Source: Pseudomonas putida S13.1.2
Lineage (GTDB): Bacteria > Pseudomonadota > Gammaproteobacteria > Pseudomonadales > Pseudomonadaceae
NCBI RefSeq assembly: GCF_000498395.2
Contig: NZ_CP010979.1
Location: 3,844,001 to 3,908,000, forward strand
DNA length: 64,000 bases
Direction of reading: 5' to 3'
Within the stretch, counting starts at the first letter, position 1. The number at the start of each line of letters is the position of its first letter. The notes under the pieces are model-generated. The model did not search any database. It had not been told where the DNA came from and was given only the letters and a program-made list of their open reading frames with translations. A program made the position numbers and the translations under genes. Shown piece after piece: positions 8,691 to 17,326 of the stretch.

Positions 8691-9290
8691 TCAGTTTTCG
8701 ATGTAACGCTCTGGGGGCTGGTGCAGGCTGATGCCGGCATCAAACAGTACGTTGACCAGTTCGACGATCATGATCGCCGACAACCCCCAGATCTTGTATT
8801 CGCCATAGCGGTAGCTGGGCACGTACCAGCTGCGCCCCTGATAATCGATACGGTGGGTATGGTCGCGCGGGTCCTGGCGGAAGAATTCCAGCGGCACGGT
8901 GAATACTGCCGCGATTTCGGCATCGTTGGCGCGGTATTCGACGAAGTCGGGAATAAGCCCGACGAATGGCGTCACTTTAAGGCCATGCAGCGAAATAAGC
9001 GGGCTGAGCGGGCCTACCACTTCCACCAAGCCAGGCGGCAGGCCGATCTCTTCCTCGGCCTCGCGCAGGGCGGTAAACACCAGGTCCGGGTCTTCCGGGT
9101 CGCGTCGGCCACCGGGAAAGGCCACTTCGCCACCATGGGTAGACAAGCCCTTGGCGCGCAGGGTCAGGACCAGCTCGGGCGCTTCGCTGCGGGTAATGGG
9201 CAAAAGGACCGCCGCTTCAGGGAACCGCCGGTCGGTTTCCAGTGATGCGGGTTGGTGGTTGCTCATTCGGCGAAGTAGCTCGTCCAGCAT
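8691..9290 (-). CDS. Nudix CoA pyrophosphatase (NudL-like)
   Basis: A 199-residue Nudix hydrolase predicted to split CoA and derivatives into 3',5'-ADP and 4'-phosphopantetheine. The Nudix box GGRRDPEDPDLVFTALREAE, continuing EEIGL, lies at about residues 66-90. Before it, VLTLRAKGLSTHGGEVAFPG is the signature of the CoA pyrophosphatase (UPF0035/NudL) subfamily. I start at MLDELLRR (ATG at 9288-9290); the open frame extends further upstream but without family similarity. It is divergent from the second Nudix gene. Confidence 0.87.
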   Translation of the reverse strand: MLDELLRRMSNHQPASLETDRRFPEAAVLLPITRSEAPELVLTLRAKGLSTHGGEVAFPGGRRDPEDPDLVFTALREAEEEIGLPPGLVEVVGPLSPLISLHGLKVTPFVGLIPDFVEYRANDAEIAAVFTVPLEFFRQDPRDHTHRIDYQGRSWYVPSYRYGEYKIWGLSAIMIVELVNVLFDAGISLHQPPERYIEN

Positions 9291-9413
9291 TGCGCACGCT
9301 CGTATCCAAGGCCTGCCTTGCATGATGCACCAAAGCCGCGAAGCACCCAAGCCCCTACGCTTGCGGCGGCCCTGCCTGCACGCCAAGATAGCCTTGAACA
9401 AAAGGAACCTCAC

Positions 9414-9971
9414 ATGAAATTCTGCAGCGCGTGCGGCCAGCCGGTCACCCAGCGGATTCCCGAAGGCGATAGCCGCCTGCGGTATGTCTGCGAGTCTTGC
9501 CAGACCATCCATTACCAGAACCCCAACATTGTCGCCGGCGTGCTACCGACCTGGGGCAGCCAGGTGCTGCTATGCCGGCGTGCCATCGAGCCACGCCGTG
9601 GCTTCTGGACCCTGCCCGCCGGGTTCATGGAGAACGGCGAAACAATCGACCAGGCCGCCCGTCGCGAAACCGTCGAGGAAGCCTGCGCCCGGGTGGGGCC
9701 AACCAGCCTGTACCAGCTGTTCGACTTGCCGCACATCAACCAGGTGCATGTGTTCTTCCGCGCCGAATTGACGGACCTGGACTTCGCCGTCGGTGTCGAA
9801 AGCCTGGAGGTGCGGTTGTTCGAAGAACATGAGATTCCGTGGGGCGAGCTGGCTTTCCGCACCGTCACACGCACACTAGAATGCTACTATCGCGACCGCA
9901 TCGGGCAGCACTACCCCATAGGCCATGAGTACCTGGCGCCGATGACAGTGTCGACCTCCACCTCTACTTAG
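9414..9971 (+). CDS. Nudix hydrolase with N-terminal zinc ribbon
   Basis: A 185-residue protein. An N-terminal zinc ribbon (CSACGQ at 4-9 and CESCQ at about 28-32) precedes a Nudix domain with GFMENGETIDQAARRETVEE (about 76-95). The last glycine of the canonical Nudix box is a cysteine here (EEACA), which may be normal in this NADH pyrophosphatase-like branch. The substrate is unknown. The start ATG at 9414 follows the purine-rich AAAGGAACC. It lies upstream of the L,D-transpeptidase gene (25-nt gap). Confidence 0.85.
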   Translation: MKFCSACGQPVTQRIPEGDSRLRYVCESCQTIHYQNPNIVAGVLPTWGSQVLLCRRAIEPRRGFWTLPAGFMENGETIDQAARRETVEEACARVGPTSLYQLFDLPHINQVHVFFRAELTDLDFAVGVESLEVRLFEEHEIPWGELAFRTVTRTLECYYRDRIGQHYPIGHEYLAPMTVSTSTST

Positions 9972-9996
9972 AAGAAGCCTTCAGGGATACCGTTAC

Positions 9997-10551
9997 ATGC
10001 GCTGGTTGCTTGCCATTTTCTGCCTTTGCGTTACCTCGGTGTCCCAGGCGGCCTTCACCGAGACGATCATCCGCAAGCCCGTGCCGGCAGCGCAGACGCC
10101 GTCGCCTTCGCAGCAGGCCATGCAACCGCTGATCGACAAAGTGCTGGTGATCAAGTCCGAGCGTCGCCTACAGCTGATCAGCCGTGGCGAGCCGCTGAAA
10201 ACCTACCGCATTTCCCTGGGCAAGCAGCCCAAGGGTGCCAAGCAACGCGAAGGCGATAAAAAAACCCCTGAAGGCCTGTACTGGCTGGACTGGCGCAAGC
10301 AAAGCGACCGCTTCAACCTGGCCATGCACATCAACTACCCGAACATAAGCGATGCCGCCCGCGCCACCCGCGAAGGGGTGAGTGCCGGCAGCATGATCAT
10401 GATTCACGGCACGCCGATCAACGACGAGTACCCGGAGTGGTATTTCCACACCCTGGACTGGACCGACGGCTGTATTGCCATGCGCAACCGTGACATGCAG
10501 GAAGTCTGGGAACTGGTGCGCGATGGCACGCTGATCGAAATCCGGCCCTGA
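9997..10551 (+). CDS. L,D-transpeptidase family protein (YkuD domain)
   Basis: A 184-residue exported protein with a Sec signal peptide (about 1-19, cleaved near SQA-AFTE). The YkuD domain holds IMIHGTP (about 131-137) and the catalytic loop DWTDGCIAMRN (about 154-164), giving the His and Cys expected for an L,D-transpeptidase. Such enzymes cross-link peptidoglycan or attach proteins to it in the periplasm; some YafK/DpaA-like relatives instead hydrolyse such bonds. The exact activity is not determined by sequence. Confidence 0.85.
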   Translation: MRWLLAIFCLCVTSVSQAAFTETIIRKPVPAAQTPSPSQQAMQPLIDKVLVIKSERRLQLISRGEPLKTYRISLGKQPKGAKQREGDKKTPEGLYWLDWRKQSDRFNLAMHINYPNISDAARATREGVSAGSMIMIHGTPINDEYPEWYFHTLDWTDGCIAMRNRDMQEVWELVRDGTLIEIRP

Positions 10552-10567
10552 AGAGAAACACAGTCTC

Positions 10568-10613
10568 GTGCAGGAGCGGCCTTGTGTCGCGAAAGGGCCG
10601 CAGAGCGGCCCCC
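10568..10613 (+). repeat. Single REP element, AGGAGCGGCC type
   Basis: One copy of the REP motif (GTGCAGGAGCGGCCTTGTG and following palindrome GGGCCGC..GCGGCCCC) between the converging L,D-transpeptidase gene and gspN. No inverted partner is present, so it may act as a lone hairpin and 3'-end marker. Confidence 0.7.
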
Positions 10614-10634
10614 AACCATGGAATCTCCCACAGT

Positions 10635-11294
10635 TTACCAGCGCAAATCGCGTTGCCCTGCCAGCGCTTGCGGCCCCAGCCACTGCGCGCCCCTCAGCAA
10701 GGGCGTCAACGCCGCCTCCGGTTGCAACTCGAACACCACCTGGGCCTGCCGACCTGGCAGGTCGACCTCCAAGGCCAACTGATGCTGCCCCTGCTGCGCC
10801 AGCTGACCACGCAGGCGCCAGCCACTGCGGCAGTCCATTTCCAGCCAGCCCTGCCCCAGGCCCAGTGACCACGGTTCGCTGAGCGCCAGGTCGCTCACCG
10901 TTACACGGCCCTCGCTGCCCAGGCATTGGCGCCCTGCCCCCTGCATGCGGACTGCGCCCTGCCACAGCCCGGCCAGGCGGTAATCCGTTGCCACCGTCGC
11001 CTGGGCGCCCATCGCCGTTGCCTCCAGCCGCCAGCGCCACGGCCAGCCTTCGGCGCGCAAATGCCAGGCCTGCCCCTGAAACCCCAACTGTGCAGTTGCC
11101 TGCAAGCGCCAAGGCTGCACCGACCAGCGCAGAGGCCCCACCGGCCCCAACTGTTGCGCCTGGCCCTGCCACAGGCTGCCACTGGCATCCCGCACCGGCA
11201 CACCTGCCCCGCGAGCCACCCAGGCGGCGGGGAACTCAACGAGCAAGGTCAGGCCGAAAACCAGCAGCACCCACGCCACACCTTTGCGGCTCAT
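10635..11294 (-). CDS. gspN: Type II secretion system protein N
   Basis: A 219-residue bitopic protein, last gene of the T2S operon. It has one N-terminal membrane segment (about 7-24, VAWVLLVFGLTLLVEFPAAW) and a periplasmic part of repeated beta-strand character rich in Trp and Gln, as in GspN proteins. GspN is not universal in T2S systems and its role is unclear. The ATG at 11294 overlaps the gspM stop (ATGA), showing translational coupling. Sequence similarity is loose in this family, so position supports the call as much as the residues do. Confidence 0.8.
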   Translation of the reverse strand: MSRKGVAWVLLVFGLTLLVEFPAAWVARGAGVPVRDASGSLWQGQAQQLGPVGPLRWSVQPWRLQATAQLGFQGQAWHLRAEGWPWRWRLEATAMGAQATVATDYRLAGLWQGAVRMQGAGRQCLGSEGRVTVSDLALSEPWSLGLGQGWLEMDCRSGWRLRGQLAQQGQHQLALEVDLPGRQAQVVFELQPEAALTPLLRGAQWLGPQALAGQRDLRW

Positions 11295-11677
11295 GGCTGC
11301 ACCACCAGGTCGAAGCGCAACGCCTTGCCATCCTGTTCCAGCCCCCATTGCAGCGGCGTTGCGCCCTCTTCATGCAGGGACTGCAACCAGCCTTGCAGCA
11401 CCCGCTCATCGGCCACCTGGCCACGCAGTTGCCAGGCCTTGCCTTGCACATCGACCTCGGCCAATACAACCTGCCGCGCCTCGGCCGACTGCTTCAGGCG
11501 CTCCAGGCTCAAGCCCGGGCCGCCATGCAGGCTTGCGGCTTGTTCTGCCAGCCCCCGCCACTGGCTGACCTCGCGCCATTGTGCCAAGCCCTCGCGCAGG
11601 GCCAGAACAGTCAGCAACAACGCAATCAGCAACCAGGCGAACTTCAACCGATGACGCTGCATCCAGTCCTGGTTCAT
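11291..11677 (-). CDS. gspM: Type II secretion system protein M
   Basis: A 128-residue inner-membrane protein. A short cytoplasmic tail is followed by one transmembrane helix (about 12-27, LKFAWLLIALLLTVLALREG) and a small periplasmic ferredoxin-like domain that would pair with GspL. It is shorter than P. aeruginosa XcpZ (about 170 residues). It overlaps gspL upstream and gspN downstream by 4 nt each. Confidence 0.82.
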   Translation of the reverse strand: MNQDWMQRHRLKFAWLLIALLLTVLALREGLAQWREVSQWRGLAEQAASLHGGPGLSLERLKQSAEARQVVLAEVDVQGKAWQLRGQVADERVLQGWLQSLHEEGATPLQWGLEQDGKALRFDLVVQP

Positions 11678-12750
11678 GCGGCGGCTCCCAAGTCGAACAC
11701 CACTTCGCCACCTTGTACCTGTACGGCAGCACCGGCAGCGTTGGCCATGTCTTGCCAGGGTGGCGTGGCGCCGTCGCCTTCTAGCCGCAGGTGCCAGCGC
11801 TGGCCATCGAAGCGCACCGCTTGCAGGCGCCAGCCGGGGTGATCACGCAGCCAGGCCTGCAAGGCTGCCTGCAAGTCTTCGAGCTGGCGGGTGCGTACTT
11901 GCTGTTGAAGCTCGCTTTCCCGCAGGCGTTTGAGCGCCTGCGAGGCATGCCGTGGGCTGGCCTGCTCACCCGTCACGGCAAACACCTGGGCGCGCCAGAG
12001 TTGTGCCTGACGCCACTGCTGACTCAACCACAGCCCGCTCCAGACTGCCGCCAGTATCAGGCAGGTGGCCAACAGGCGTTGCTGGGGGCGTGAAACGACG
12101 GGCAACGAAGGTGCCTTGCGAGCACGCTCGAACAGGCCGGGCATCGCGTCGAGCGGCGCCAGCGCGCTTGGCCAGTTGCCACTCAGGGGCACGCTTTGCA
12201 GGTGTGCCCACGGTTGCTGCGGCGCCTCACCCAGCGCGTGCGGCCATGCCAGCCAATGCTCCTGCTCGTCCTCGGCCAGCCCTTTGTACAAGGACAAGCC
12301 GGGCGTGCGCTGCCAATGCCAGGCAGTGCCTGCCCCAGGCCCAGGCAGTAATTGCAGCTCCGCCCAGCAACGCTCTACCTGCCGGCCCCATGCGGCACAC
12401 TGCCTGCGCCAGCCGTCCAGTTGCTGACGCGCCACCACCAGCAAGCGAAGGTGCCCGGGTGGACGGGCCAGGCAAGCGCAGGTGACCTCGTCCGGCGGTT
12501 GCAGCAAGCGGTCTTCCAGCAACAGCGGCCACTCCGCCCGCTTGAGCCCGGGTGGGGCGGGCACGTGGAAGACGCTGCAGGCCTCGGCAGGCAGAATCAG
12601 GGCTACCCGGGCTTGCAGGTGCGCCGGTGGCTCACCCTGCCCCTGGCTTTGCACGATGCCGCCCTCCGCCAACGCCCAGTGCCAGACAACACCTGGGCGC
12701 AACAACAACCACGGTTGAGCAGGTGCACGCTGTCGCCATTCAAACTTCAT
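11674..12750 (-). CDS. gspL: Type II secretion system protein L
   Basis: A 358-residue protein that links the cytoplasmic GspE ATPase to GspM. The N-terminal two thirds is an actin-like cytoplasmic domain, a membrane helix lies at about 227-245 (LLATCLILAAVWSGLWLSQQ), and the rest is a small periplasmic domain ending near VVFDLGAAA. I start at MKFEWRQRAP (ATG at 12750), overlapping the gspJ stop by 4 nt. gspK, which normally lies between gspJ and gspL, is absent here and found elsewhere. Confidence 0.85.
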   Translation of the reverse strand: MKFEWRQRAPAQPWLLLRPGVVWHWALAEGGIVQSQGQGEPPAHLQARVALILPAEACSVFHVPAPPGLKRAEWPLLLEDRLLQPPDEVTCACLARPPGHLRLLVVARQQLDGWRRQCAAWGRQVERCWAELQLLPGPGAGTAWHWQRTPGLSLYKGLAEDEQEHWLAWPHALGEAPQQPWAHLQSVPLSGNWPSALAPLDAMPGLFERARKAPSLPVVSRPQQRLLATCLILAAVWSGLWLSQQWRQAQLWRAQVFAVTGEQASPRHASQALKRLRESELQQQVRTRQLEDLQAALQAWLRDHPGWRLQAVRFDGQRWHLRLEGDGATPPWQDMANAAGAAVQVQGGEVVFDLGAAA

Positions 12751-13418
12751 GAGCGCCCCCACGGGAGGGCGAAGGTGCAGACATAGGGTGCTCCGTCACG
12801 CTGCAGTTCCAGGCGCACACCACGGCCGGGGTGCGCCGGTTGGTCAGAAGGCCAGGCCAGCCAGCGGCCGCCCTGGTAATAAAGGATATTCATGGCCCCG
12901 ACCCGGTCGAGTTGCTCACGCTGCACCCAGCGCGGCGCGGCGGCGGCGTACAGGTCGGCCGAGCTTTCCAGCAGCAAGCGCTGCTCACGGGCCTCGAAGC
13001 GCAAGCGCTGGCGTTGCAGGCGCGAGCCGCCTTCGGCTTCTGGCAGGCCGGTGGTGGCAACCCACTGCAACTGGTTGCTTGCCGGTTGCCAGTCCAGCCA
13101 GCGGCTGGCCAGGGGCAGACGCTGGTCGTAGACGCGGCGCAGCACCGGGCTGTCGAAACGCCGTTCAAGGGCCAGGCAGAAGTCCAGCACCGAGGTTTCC
13201 TGGGTGGTCACCTGCAGGCGCTCGCGCACTTTCAGCCAGCCATTGACCAACGCAGCGAGCATGATGCCGAGCAGGACAGTCAGGGCCAGGGCGACCATCA
13301 GTTCGATCAGGGTCAGGCCTGCCTGACGGTGCCTTACAGGCCGAACCCGGTACTGGCCGCTGTATGGGCAACCTGTGGGAGCGGGCGTGCAAGCCATCAG
13401 TGGTGTGAGCCAGATCAT
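12747..13418 (-). CDS. gspJ: Type II secretion minor pseudopilin GspJ
   Basis: A 223-residue minor pseudopilin of the pilus tip complex with GspI and GspK. The prepilin motif is RQAG, cleavage, LTLIELMVALALTVLLGIML, with Glu at +5. The leader is abnormally long: no ATG, GTG or TTG lies within 25 residues before the cleavage site. The nearest starts are ATG 13397 (26-residue leader) and ATG 13418 (33 residues, overlapping the gspI stop as elsewhere in this operon). The leader contains a stretch of REP sequence (13372-13390). Other pseudopilins in this operon have 6-10 residue leaders. Confidence 0.88.
   Translation of the reverse strand: MIWLTPLMACTPAPTGCPYSGQYRVRPVRHRQAGLTLIELMVALALTVLLGIMLAALVNGWLKVRERLQVTTQETSVLDFCLALERRFDSPVLRRVYDQRLPLASRWLDWQPASNQLQWVATTGLPEAEGGSRLQRQRLRFEAREQRLLLESSADLYAAAAPRWVQREQLDRVGAMNILYYQGGRWLAWPSDQPAHPGRGVRLELQRDGAPYVCTFALPWGRS
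13372..13390 (+). repeat. REP fragment inside gspJ
   Basis: The plus strand reads CCTGTGGGAGCGGGC followed by GTGC, identical over 15 nt to the start of REP elements at 2286 and 32188. It lies in frame within the gspJ leader and encodes about residues 10-16 (CTPAPTG) on the minus strand. The second half of the REP palindrome is missing. Confidence 0.65.
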
Positions 13419-13783
13419 GGGCGCTCCAGAAACACGGTGTACTGGCCCAGTGGCACGCGCTGGTCGCGGTCGGCGAACAGTTGCAGTTCGCCACGGCGCA
13501 GGTCGCGCACGCCAGTGCGGCGCAATTGCAGTTGCCAATGACACGGCTGGCCACCTTGGCTCAGTTCACCCTTCACCTGGTTGGCAGAAGGCCAGAATTG
13601 CTCGACGGCAAAACGGGTTTGCAGTTCGCGCGCACACAATAGGCCAAGGCGATGTTGTTGCAGGTTGTCCTGCACGGCCAGGCGCTGACGCAGGACCTGG
13701 CTGGTGATCACCGCCAGCACGGCGGCGATCGCCAGGGCCACCGTTACCTCCAGCAAAGTGAAGCCACGCTGACGTTGCTTCAT
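13415..13783 (-). CDS. gspI: Type II secretion minor pseudopilin GspI
   Basis: A 122-residue minor pseudopilin that initiates the pseudopilus tip with GspJ and GspK. The leader is MKQRQRG, cleavage, then FTLLEVTVALAIAAVLAVIT with Glu at +5. The ATG at 13783 overlaps the gspH stop by 4 nt, and the gspI stop overlaps the start of gspJ. Length is typical. Confidence 0.9.
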   Translation of the reverse strand: MKQRQRGFTLLEVTVALAIAAVLAVITSQVLRQRLAVQDNLQQHRLGLLCARELQTRFAVEQFWPSANQVKGELSQGGQPCHWQLQLRRTGVRDLRRGELQLFADRDQRVPLGQYTVFLERP

Positions 13784-14217
13784 GGCGCAACCGCCACCTG
13801 CAAGCGCCCATCGCGGCCCCAAGCCCATTGCTGGCTGCCATCGGCCCAGCGCCAGCGCACGCTGCCCGGCCGTGACCAGCCATGCGGGGTGAACAGCACG
13901 TGGGGCTGCGGGCTGGCGGGCCAGTCCGGGTGCAGGCCCTTGGGCCAGTCGCCAAGCCCGACCGCTTCGGCCACCCAGGCACTGCCCTCACGCCGCACGA
14001 ACTCCGGGCGTTGGCCATTCCAGCGCAGCCCACGCAGTTGCCCGGCATGCCGGGCCAGCGCCGCCTGGGCGCGGGTTTCGCTGGCCAGGCGTTGCAGGGC
14101 CTGATCGACACGGGCCTGGCCGCTGCCGAGCCCGGCCACTGCCAGGCCTGTCATCAGCCCGGCGATGGCCAGCACCACCAGCAATTCGATCAGGCTGAAG
14201 CCACGCTGACGGCGCAC
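13780..14217 (-). CDS. gspH: Type II secretion minor pseudopilin GspH
   Basis: A 145-residue minor pseudopilin. The leader MRRQRG precedes FSLIELLVVLAIAGLMTGLA with Glu at +5. The start is GTG at 14215-14217, only 2 nt after the gspG stop, so translation is probably coupled. The Trp- and Arg-rich C-terminal domain fits GspH. No better ATG exists before the prepilin motif. Confidence 0.88.
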   Translation of the reverse strand: MRRQRGFSLIELLVVLAIAGLMTGLAVAGLGSGQARVDQALQRLASETRAQAALARHAGQLRGLRWNGQRPEFVRREGSAWVAEAVGLGDWPKGLHPDWPASPQPHVLFTPHGWSRPGSVRWRWADGSQQWAWGRDGRLQVAVAP

Positions 14218-14219
14218 CC

Positions 14220-14654
14220 TTACAGCGCCCAGTTACCCAGGTCGGCATCCTGGCCTTCGCCGCCCGGCTGGCCATCGGCGCCCAGCGAGTACACATCGAC
14301 CCGGCCATGCTCACCGGGCATGCGGTACTGATACGGGGTGCCCCACGGGTCCTGGGGCAGGCGACGCACATAGCCGTCACTGCGCCAGGCCCGTGGCAGG
14401 GGCTCCTGGCTCGGTTTTTTCACCAGTGCGGCCAGGCCCTGTTCGGTGCTGGGAAAGCGCAGGTTGTCCAGGCGGTACATGTCCAGCGCCTGCTCCAGGG
14501 TGGCCAGGTCGGCCATTACCTTCTGCTTCATGGCCTTGTCCTGATTGCCCAGCACGCTGGGCGCGACCACGGCAATCAGCAGGCCGATGATGAAGATCAC
14601 CACCATGATTTCCATGAGGGTGAAACCGCGCTGGCGGTTACGTTGATGCTGCAT
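14220..14654 (-). CDS. gspG: Type II secretion major pseudopilin GspG
   Basis: A 144-residue major pseudopilin that polymerises into the periplasmic pseudopilus. The leader MQHQRNRQRG is followed by FTLMEIMVVIFIIGLLIAVV with Glu at +5. Family hallmarks are LATLEQALDMYRLDNLRFPS (about 51-70), TEQGLAALV, and the C-terminal calcium-site region YSLGADGQPGGEGQDADLGN. I chose the ATG at 14654. Confidence 0.95.
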   Translation of the reverse strand: MQHQRNRQRGFTLMEIMVVIFIIGLLIAVVAPSVLGNQDKAMKQKVMADLATLEQALDMYRLDNLRFPSTEQGLAALVKKPSQEPLPRAWRSDGYVRRLPQDPWGTPYQYRMPGEHGRVDVYSLGADGQPGGEGQDADLGNWAL

Positions 14655-14671
14655 GGCAGTACTCCTTGTAT

Positions 14672-15874
14672 TCACAGTTGCAGGCCCTGGTTGAGTTGCA
14701 TGATCGGCAGCAGCACCGCCAGCACGATGAACAGCACCACGGCCCCCATCACCAGGATCATCAGGGGTTCGAACAGCGCCATGGCGGTATCCACCTGGCG
14801 GGCAAAGCCACGCTCCTGGTCGTCGGCCACGCGCTCGAGCATGTCGGCCAGGGTGCCGCTGGCCTCGCCGCTGCCGACCATGTTCACCAGCAGCGGCGGG
14901 AATTGCTGGCTGGCATCCAGCGCACGGTGCAGGCTGGTGCCGCCCTGCACTTGCTGGCGCACCTGCTCCATGGCCAGGCGGATACGCCGGTTGCCGACGG
15001 TTTCGGTGGCCACTTGCAAGGCTTCGAGCAGGGCCACGCCGCTGCCGCTGAGAATCGCCAGGCTGCGCGCCAGGCGTGCGCTTTCCAGCACCTGCAACAA
15101 GCTGCCGATACGCGGCAGGCGCAGCAGCAACTGGTCGCGGCGCAGGCACCAGTGCGGCTTGCGCAGCAGCCAGGTGCCGAGCCCACCCGTCAATAGCACC
15201 AGCCCCAGCAACCAGGGCCCGGCCTGCACCAGCCCTTGGCTCAGGCCGATCAGCAACGCGGTGATCAGCGGCAGGCCTTGCCCGGCATGGGCAAACTGTT
15301 CGGTGAGCTTGGGCACGACAAAGGTCATCAGGCCGATGACCACGGCAAGCGATACGCCCATCAACACAGTGGGGTAGATCAGCGCAGTACGCGCCTTGTG
15401 TTGTTGCCGCTGCACCTGCTCCAGGTGGTCGGCCAGCCGGGTCAGCACCTGGGCCAGGCGCCCGGAACGTTCGCCGGCCTCGACCAGCGCGCAGTACAAG
15501 CCAGTGAATGGCGCCCCCTGGCGCGCCAGGCTGCGGGCCAGGCCCAGGCCTTCGGCAAGGGAGCCGCGCAGGGCCACCAGCACATTGTGCAGGGCAGGTT
15601 GACGCAACTGGCGCTCAAGGGTGCCCAAGGCATCGACCAAGGGGATGCCGGCACCGGTCAATGTGGCCAGCTGACGGGTCAGTTCACACAGCTGGGCACG
15701 GCTCAAACGCTGGCGCCGGGGTTGCCGATTACCGCTGTCCTGGCGCTGCAACTGGCGGGCAAACAGCCCCTGATCGCGCAGCAACTGGCGCGCATGGCGT
15801 TCACTGTCAGCCTGCAGGCTGGCCTTGCGGGTCTTGCCGGCGAGGTCGACGGCCAGGTAGCGATAGGTCGGCAT
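14672..15874 (-). CDS. gspF: Type II secretion inner-membrane protein GspF
   Basis: A 400-residue polytopic platform protein. It has two T2SSF domains (about 65-190 and 268-390), each ending in a membrane helix, with helices near 165-190, 215-240 and 370-395. Signatures include LTRQLATLTGAGIPLVDALG and ARSLAILSGSGVALLEALQV. It couples the GspE ATPase to pseudopilus assembly. It starts 3 nt after the gspE stop. Confidence 0.95.
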   Translation of the reverse strand: MPTYRYLAVDLAGKTRKASLQADSERHARQLLRDQGLFARQLQRQDSGNRQPRRQRLSRAQLCELTRQLATLTGAGIPLVDALGTLERQLRQPALHNVLVALRGSLAEGLGLARSLARQGAPFTGLYCALVEAGERSGRLAQVLTRLADHLEQVQRQQHKARTALIYPTVLMGVSLAVVIGLMTFVVPKLTEQFAHAGQGLPLITALLIGLSQGLVQAGPWLLGLVLLTGGLGTWLLRKPHWCLRRDQLLLRLPRIGSLLQVLESARLARSLAILSGSGVALLEALQVATETVGNRRIRLAMEQVRQQVQGGTSLHRALDASQQFPPLLVNMVGSGEASGTLADMLERVADDQERGFARQVDTAMALFEPLMILVMGAVVLFIVLAVLLPIMQLNQGLQL

Positions 15875-15877
15875 ACC

Positions 15878-17326
15878 TTAGCCCTGCACCACGCGCAGCA
15901 CTTCGGCCAGGCTGGTCTCGCCACGGGCCAGGCAGTCGCTGGCCATTGCGACCAGGCTCTGCCGGCGTTCGGCCAGGTAGTCCTGCATGGCCAGTTCACT
16001 GGCGCCGTCATACAGCAGGCCGATCAGCCCGGCATCCAGTTCGATGAATTCGTAAAGCCCCAAGCGCCCGACATAGCCGCTACCCTGGCACTGCTCGCAG
16101 CCGACCGCGTGGTAGGTGCTGCCCAGCGCCGTCAGTTCTGGCCAAAGGTCACGCTCGGCACTTTGCAGCGGCTGCGCCACGGCGCAACTGCACAAGCGTC
16201 GCACCAAGCGCTGGGCCAGCACACCGCGCAGGCACGAGGCGATCAAAAACGGCTCGATGCCCATGTCGCGCAGGCGGGTCACCGCACCCACGGCACTGTT
16301 GGTGTGCAGGGTGGACAGCACCAGGTGCCCGGTCAGGCTGGCCTGCACGGCGATCTGCGCGGTTTCCTGGTCACGGATTTCGCCGAGCATGATCACGTCC
16401 GGGTCCTGGCGCAGGATGGCGCGCAGGCCACTGGCGAAGGTCAGCCCTGCACGCGGATTGATGGCGGTCTGGCCAATGCCGGCGATGGCGTACTCCACCG
16501 GGTCCTCGACGGTGAGGATGTTGCGGCTACCATCGTTGAGGCTGTTGAGGCTGGCGTACAGGGTGGTGGTCTTGCCCGAACCGGTCGGGCCGGTGGACAG
16601 CACGATACCGTTGGGCCGCGCCAGGCAGCTGCGCAGGCCCTGCAACACCGCTGGCGGCATGCCCAGGTTGCCCAGCGCCAGCAAGCTGGCCTGCTTGTCG
16701 AGCACACGCATCACCACGCGCTCGCCATGGATGCCGGGCAGGGTCGAAACCCGCACATCCACCTCGCGCCCTGCCGCACGCAGGGTAATACGGCCGTCCT
16801 GGGGCTGGCGCTTCTCGGCGATATCCAGGCGTGCCATGACCTTGATCCGCGACACCAGCATGGCCGACAGCGCACGCGGCGGGCGCAGCACTTCGCGCAG
16901 GTGGCCATCGACGCGCAGGCGCACCACCAGGCTTTGCTCGAAGGTTTCGATGTGGATGTCCGAGGCGCGCAGGCGCAGCGCCTGGCCGAACAGGCCATTG
17001 ATCAGGCGGATGACCGGGGCTTCGTCATCGCTTTCCAGCAGGTCTTCGACTTGCGGCATCTCGCTCATCAGGCTGTCCAGGTCGACCTGGTCGCCGATGC
17101 CTTCAATCAGCGCTTCAGTGGCGCCATCGCCAGCCTGGTACAGCTGGCCGAGGCGCTCGTCGAACACGGCAGGTTCCAGGTATTGGAGCATGCAGGGCTG
17201 GCCATGTACCCGCAGCAGCTCCTGCACCTGGGCGCTGTCGGCGTCGGGCCGCAGCCATAGCTGCCAGCCGTGCTCCGTGGTGGTCATGGCCACCCCGCTC
17301 TGGCGTGCCTGGCGATACGGCAACAT
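15878..17326 (-). CDS. gspE: Type II secretion ATPase GspE
   Basis: A 482-residue cytoplasmic hexameric ATPase driving T2S. Walker A is GPTGSGKTTT (about 242-251), the Asp box and Walker B are in DPDVIMLGEIRDQET (about 310-324), and the His box is STLHTN. Near the C-terminus the zinc-finger region keeps CSC and CEQC. The ATG at 17326 shares its A with the gspD stop (TGATG); a GTG one codon earlier is possible. The N1E domain is short compared with P. aeruginosa XcpR (about 500 residues). Confidence 0.95.
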   Translation of the reverse strand: MLPYRQARQSGVAMTTTEHGWQLWLRPDADSAQVQELLRVHGQPCMLQYLEPAVFDERLGQLYQAGDGATEALIEGIGDQVDLDSLMSEMPQVEDLLESDDEAPVIRLINGLFGQALRLRASDIHIETFEQSLVVRLRVDGHLREVLRPPRALSAMLVSRIKVMARLDIAEKRQPQDGRITLRAAGREVDVRVSTLPGIHGERVVMRVLDKQASLLALGNLGMPPAVLQGLRSCLARPNGIVLSTGPTGSGKTTTLYASLNSLNDGSRNILTVEDPVEYAIAGIGQTAINPRAGLTFASGLRAILRQDPDVIMLGEIRDQETAQIAVQASLTGHLVLSTLHTNSAVGAVTRLRDMGIEPFLIASCLRGVLAQRLVRRLCSCAVAQPLQSAERDLWPELTALGSTYHAVGCEQCQGSGYVGRLGLYEFIELDAGLIGLLYDGASELAMQDYLAERRQSLVAMASDCLARGETSLAEVLRVVQG

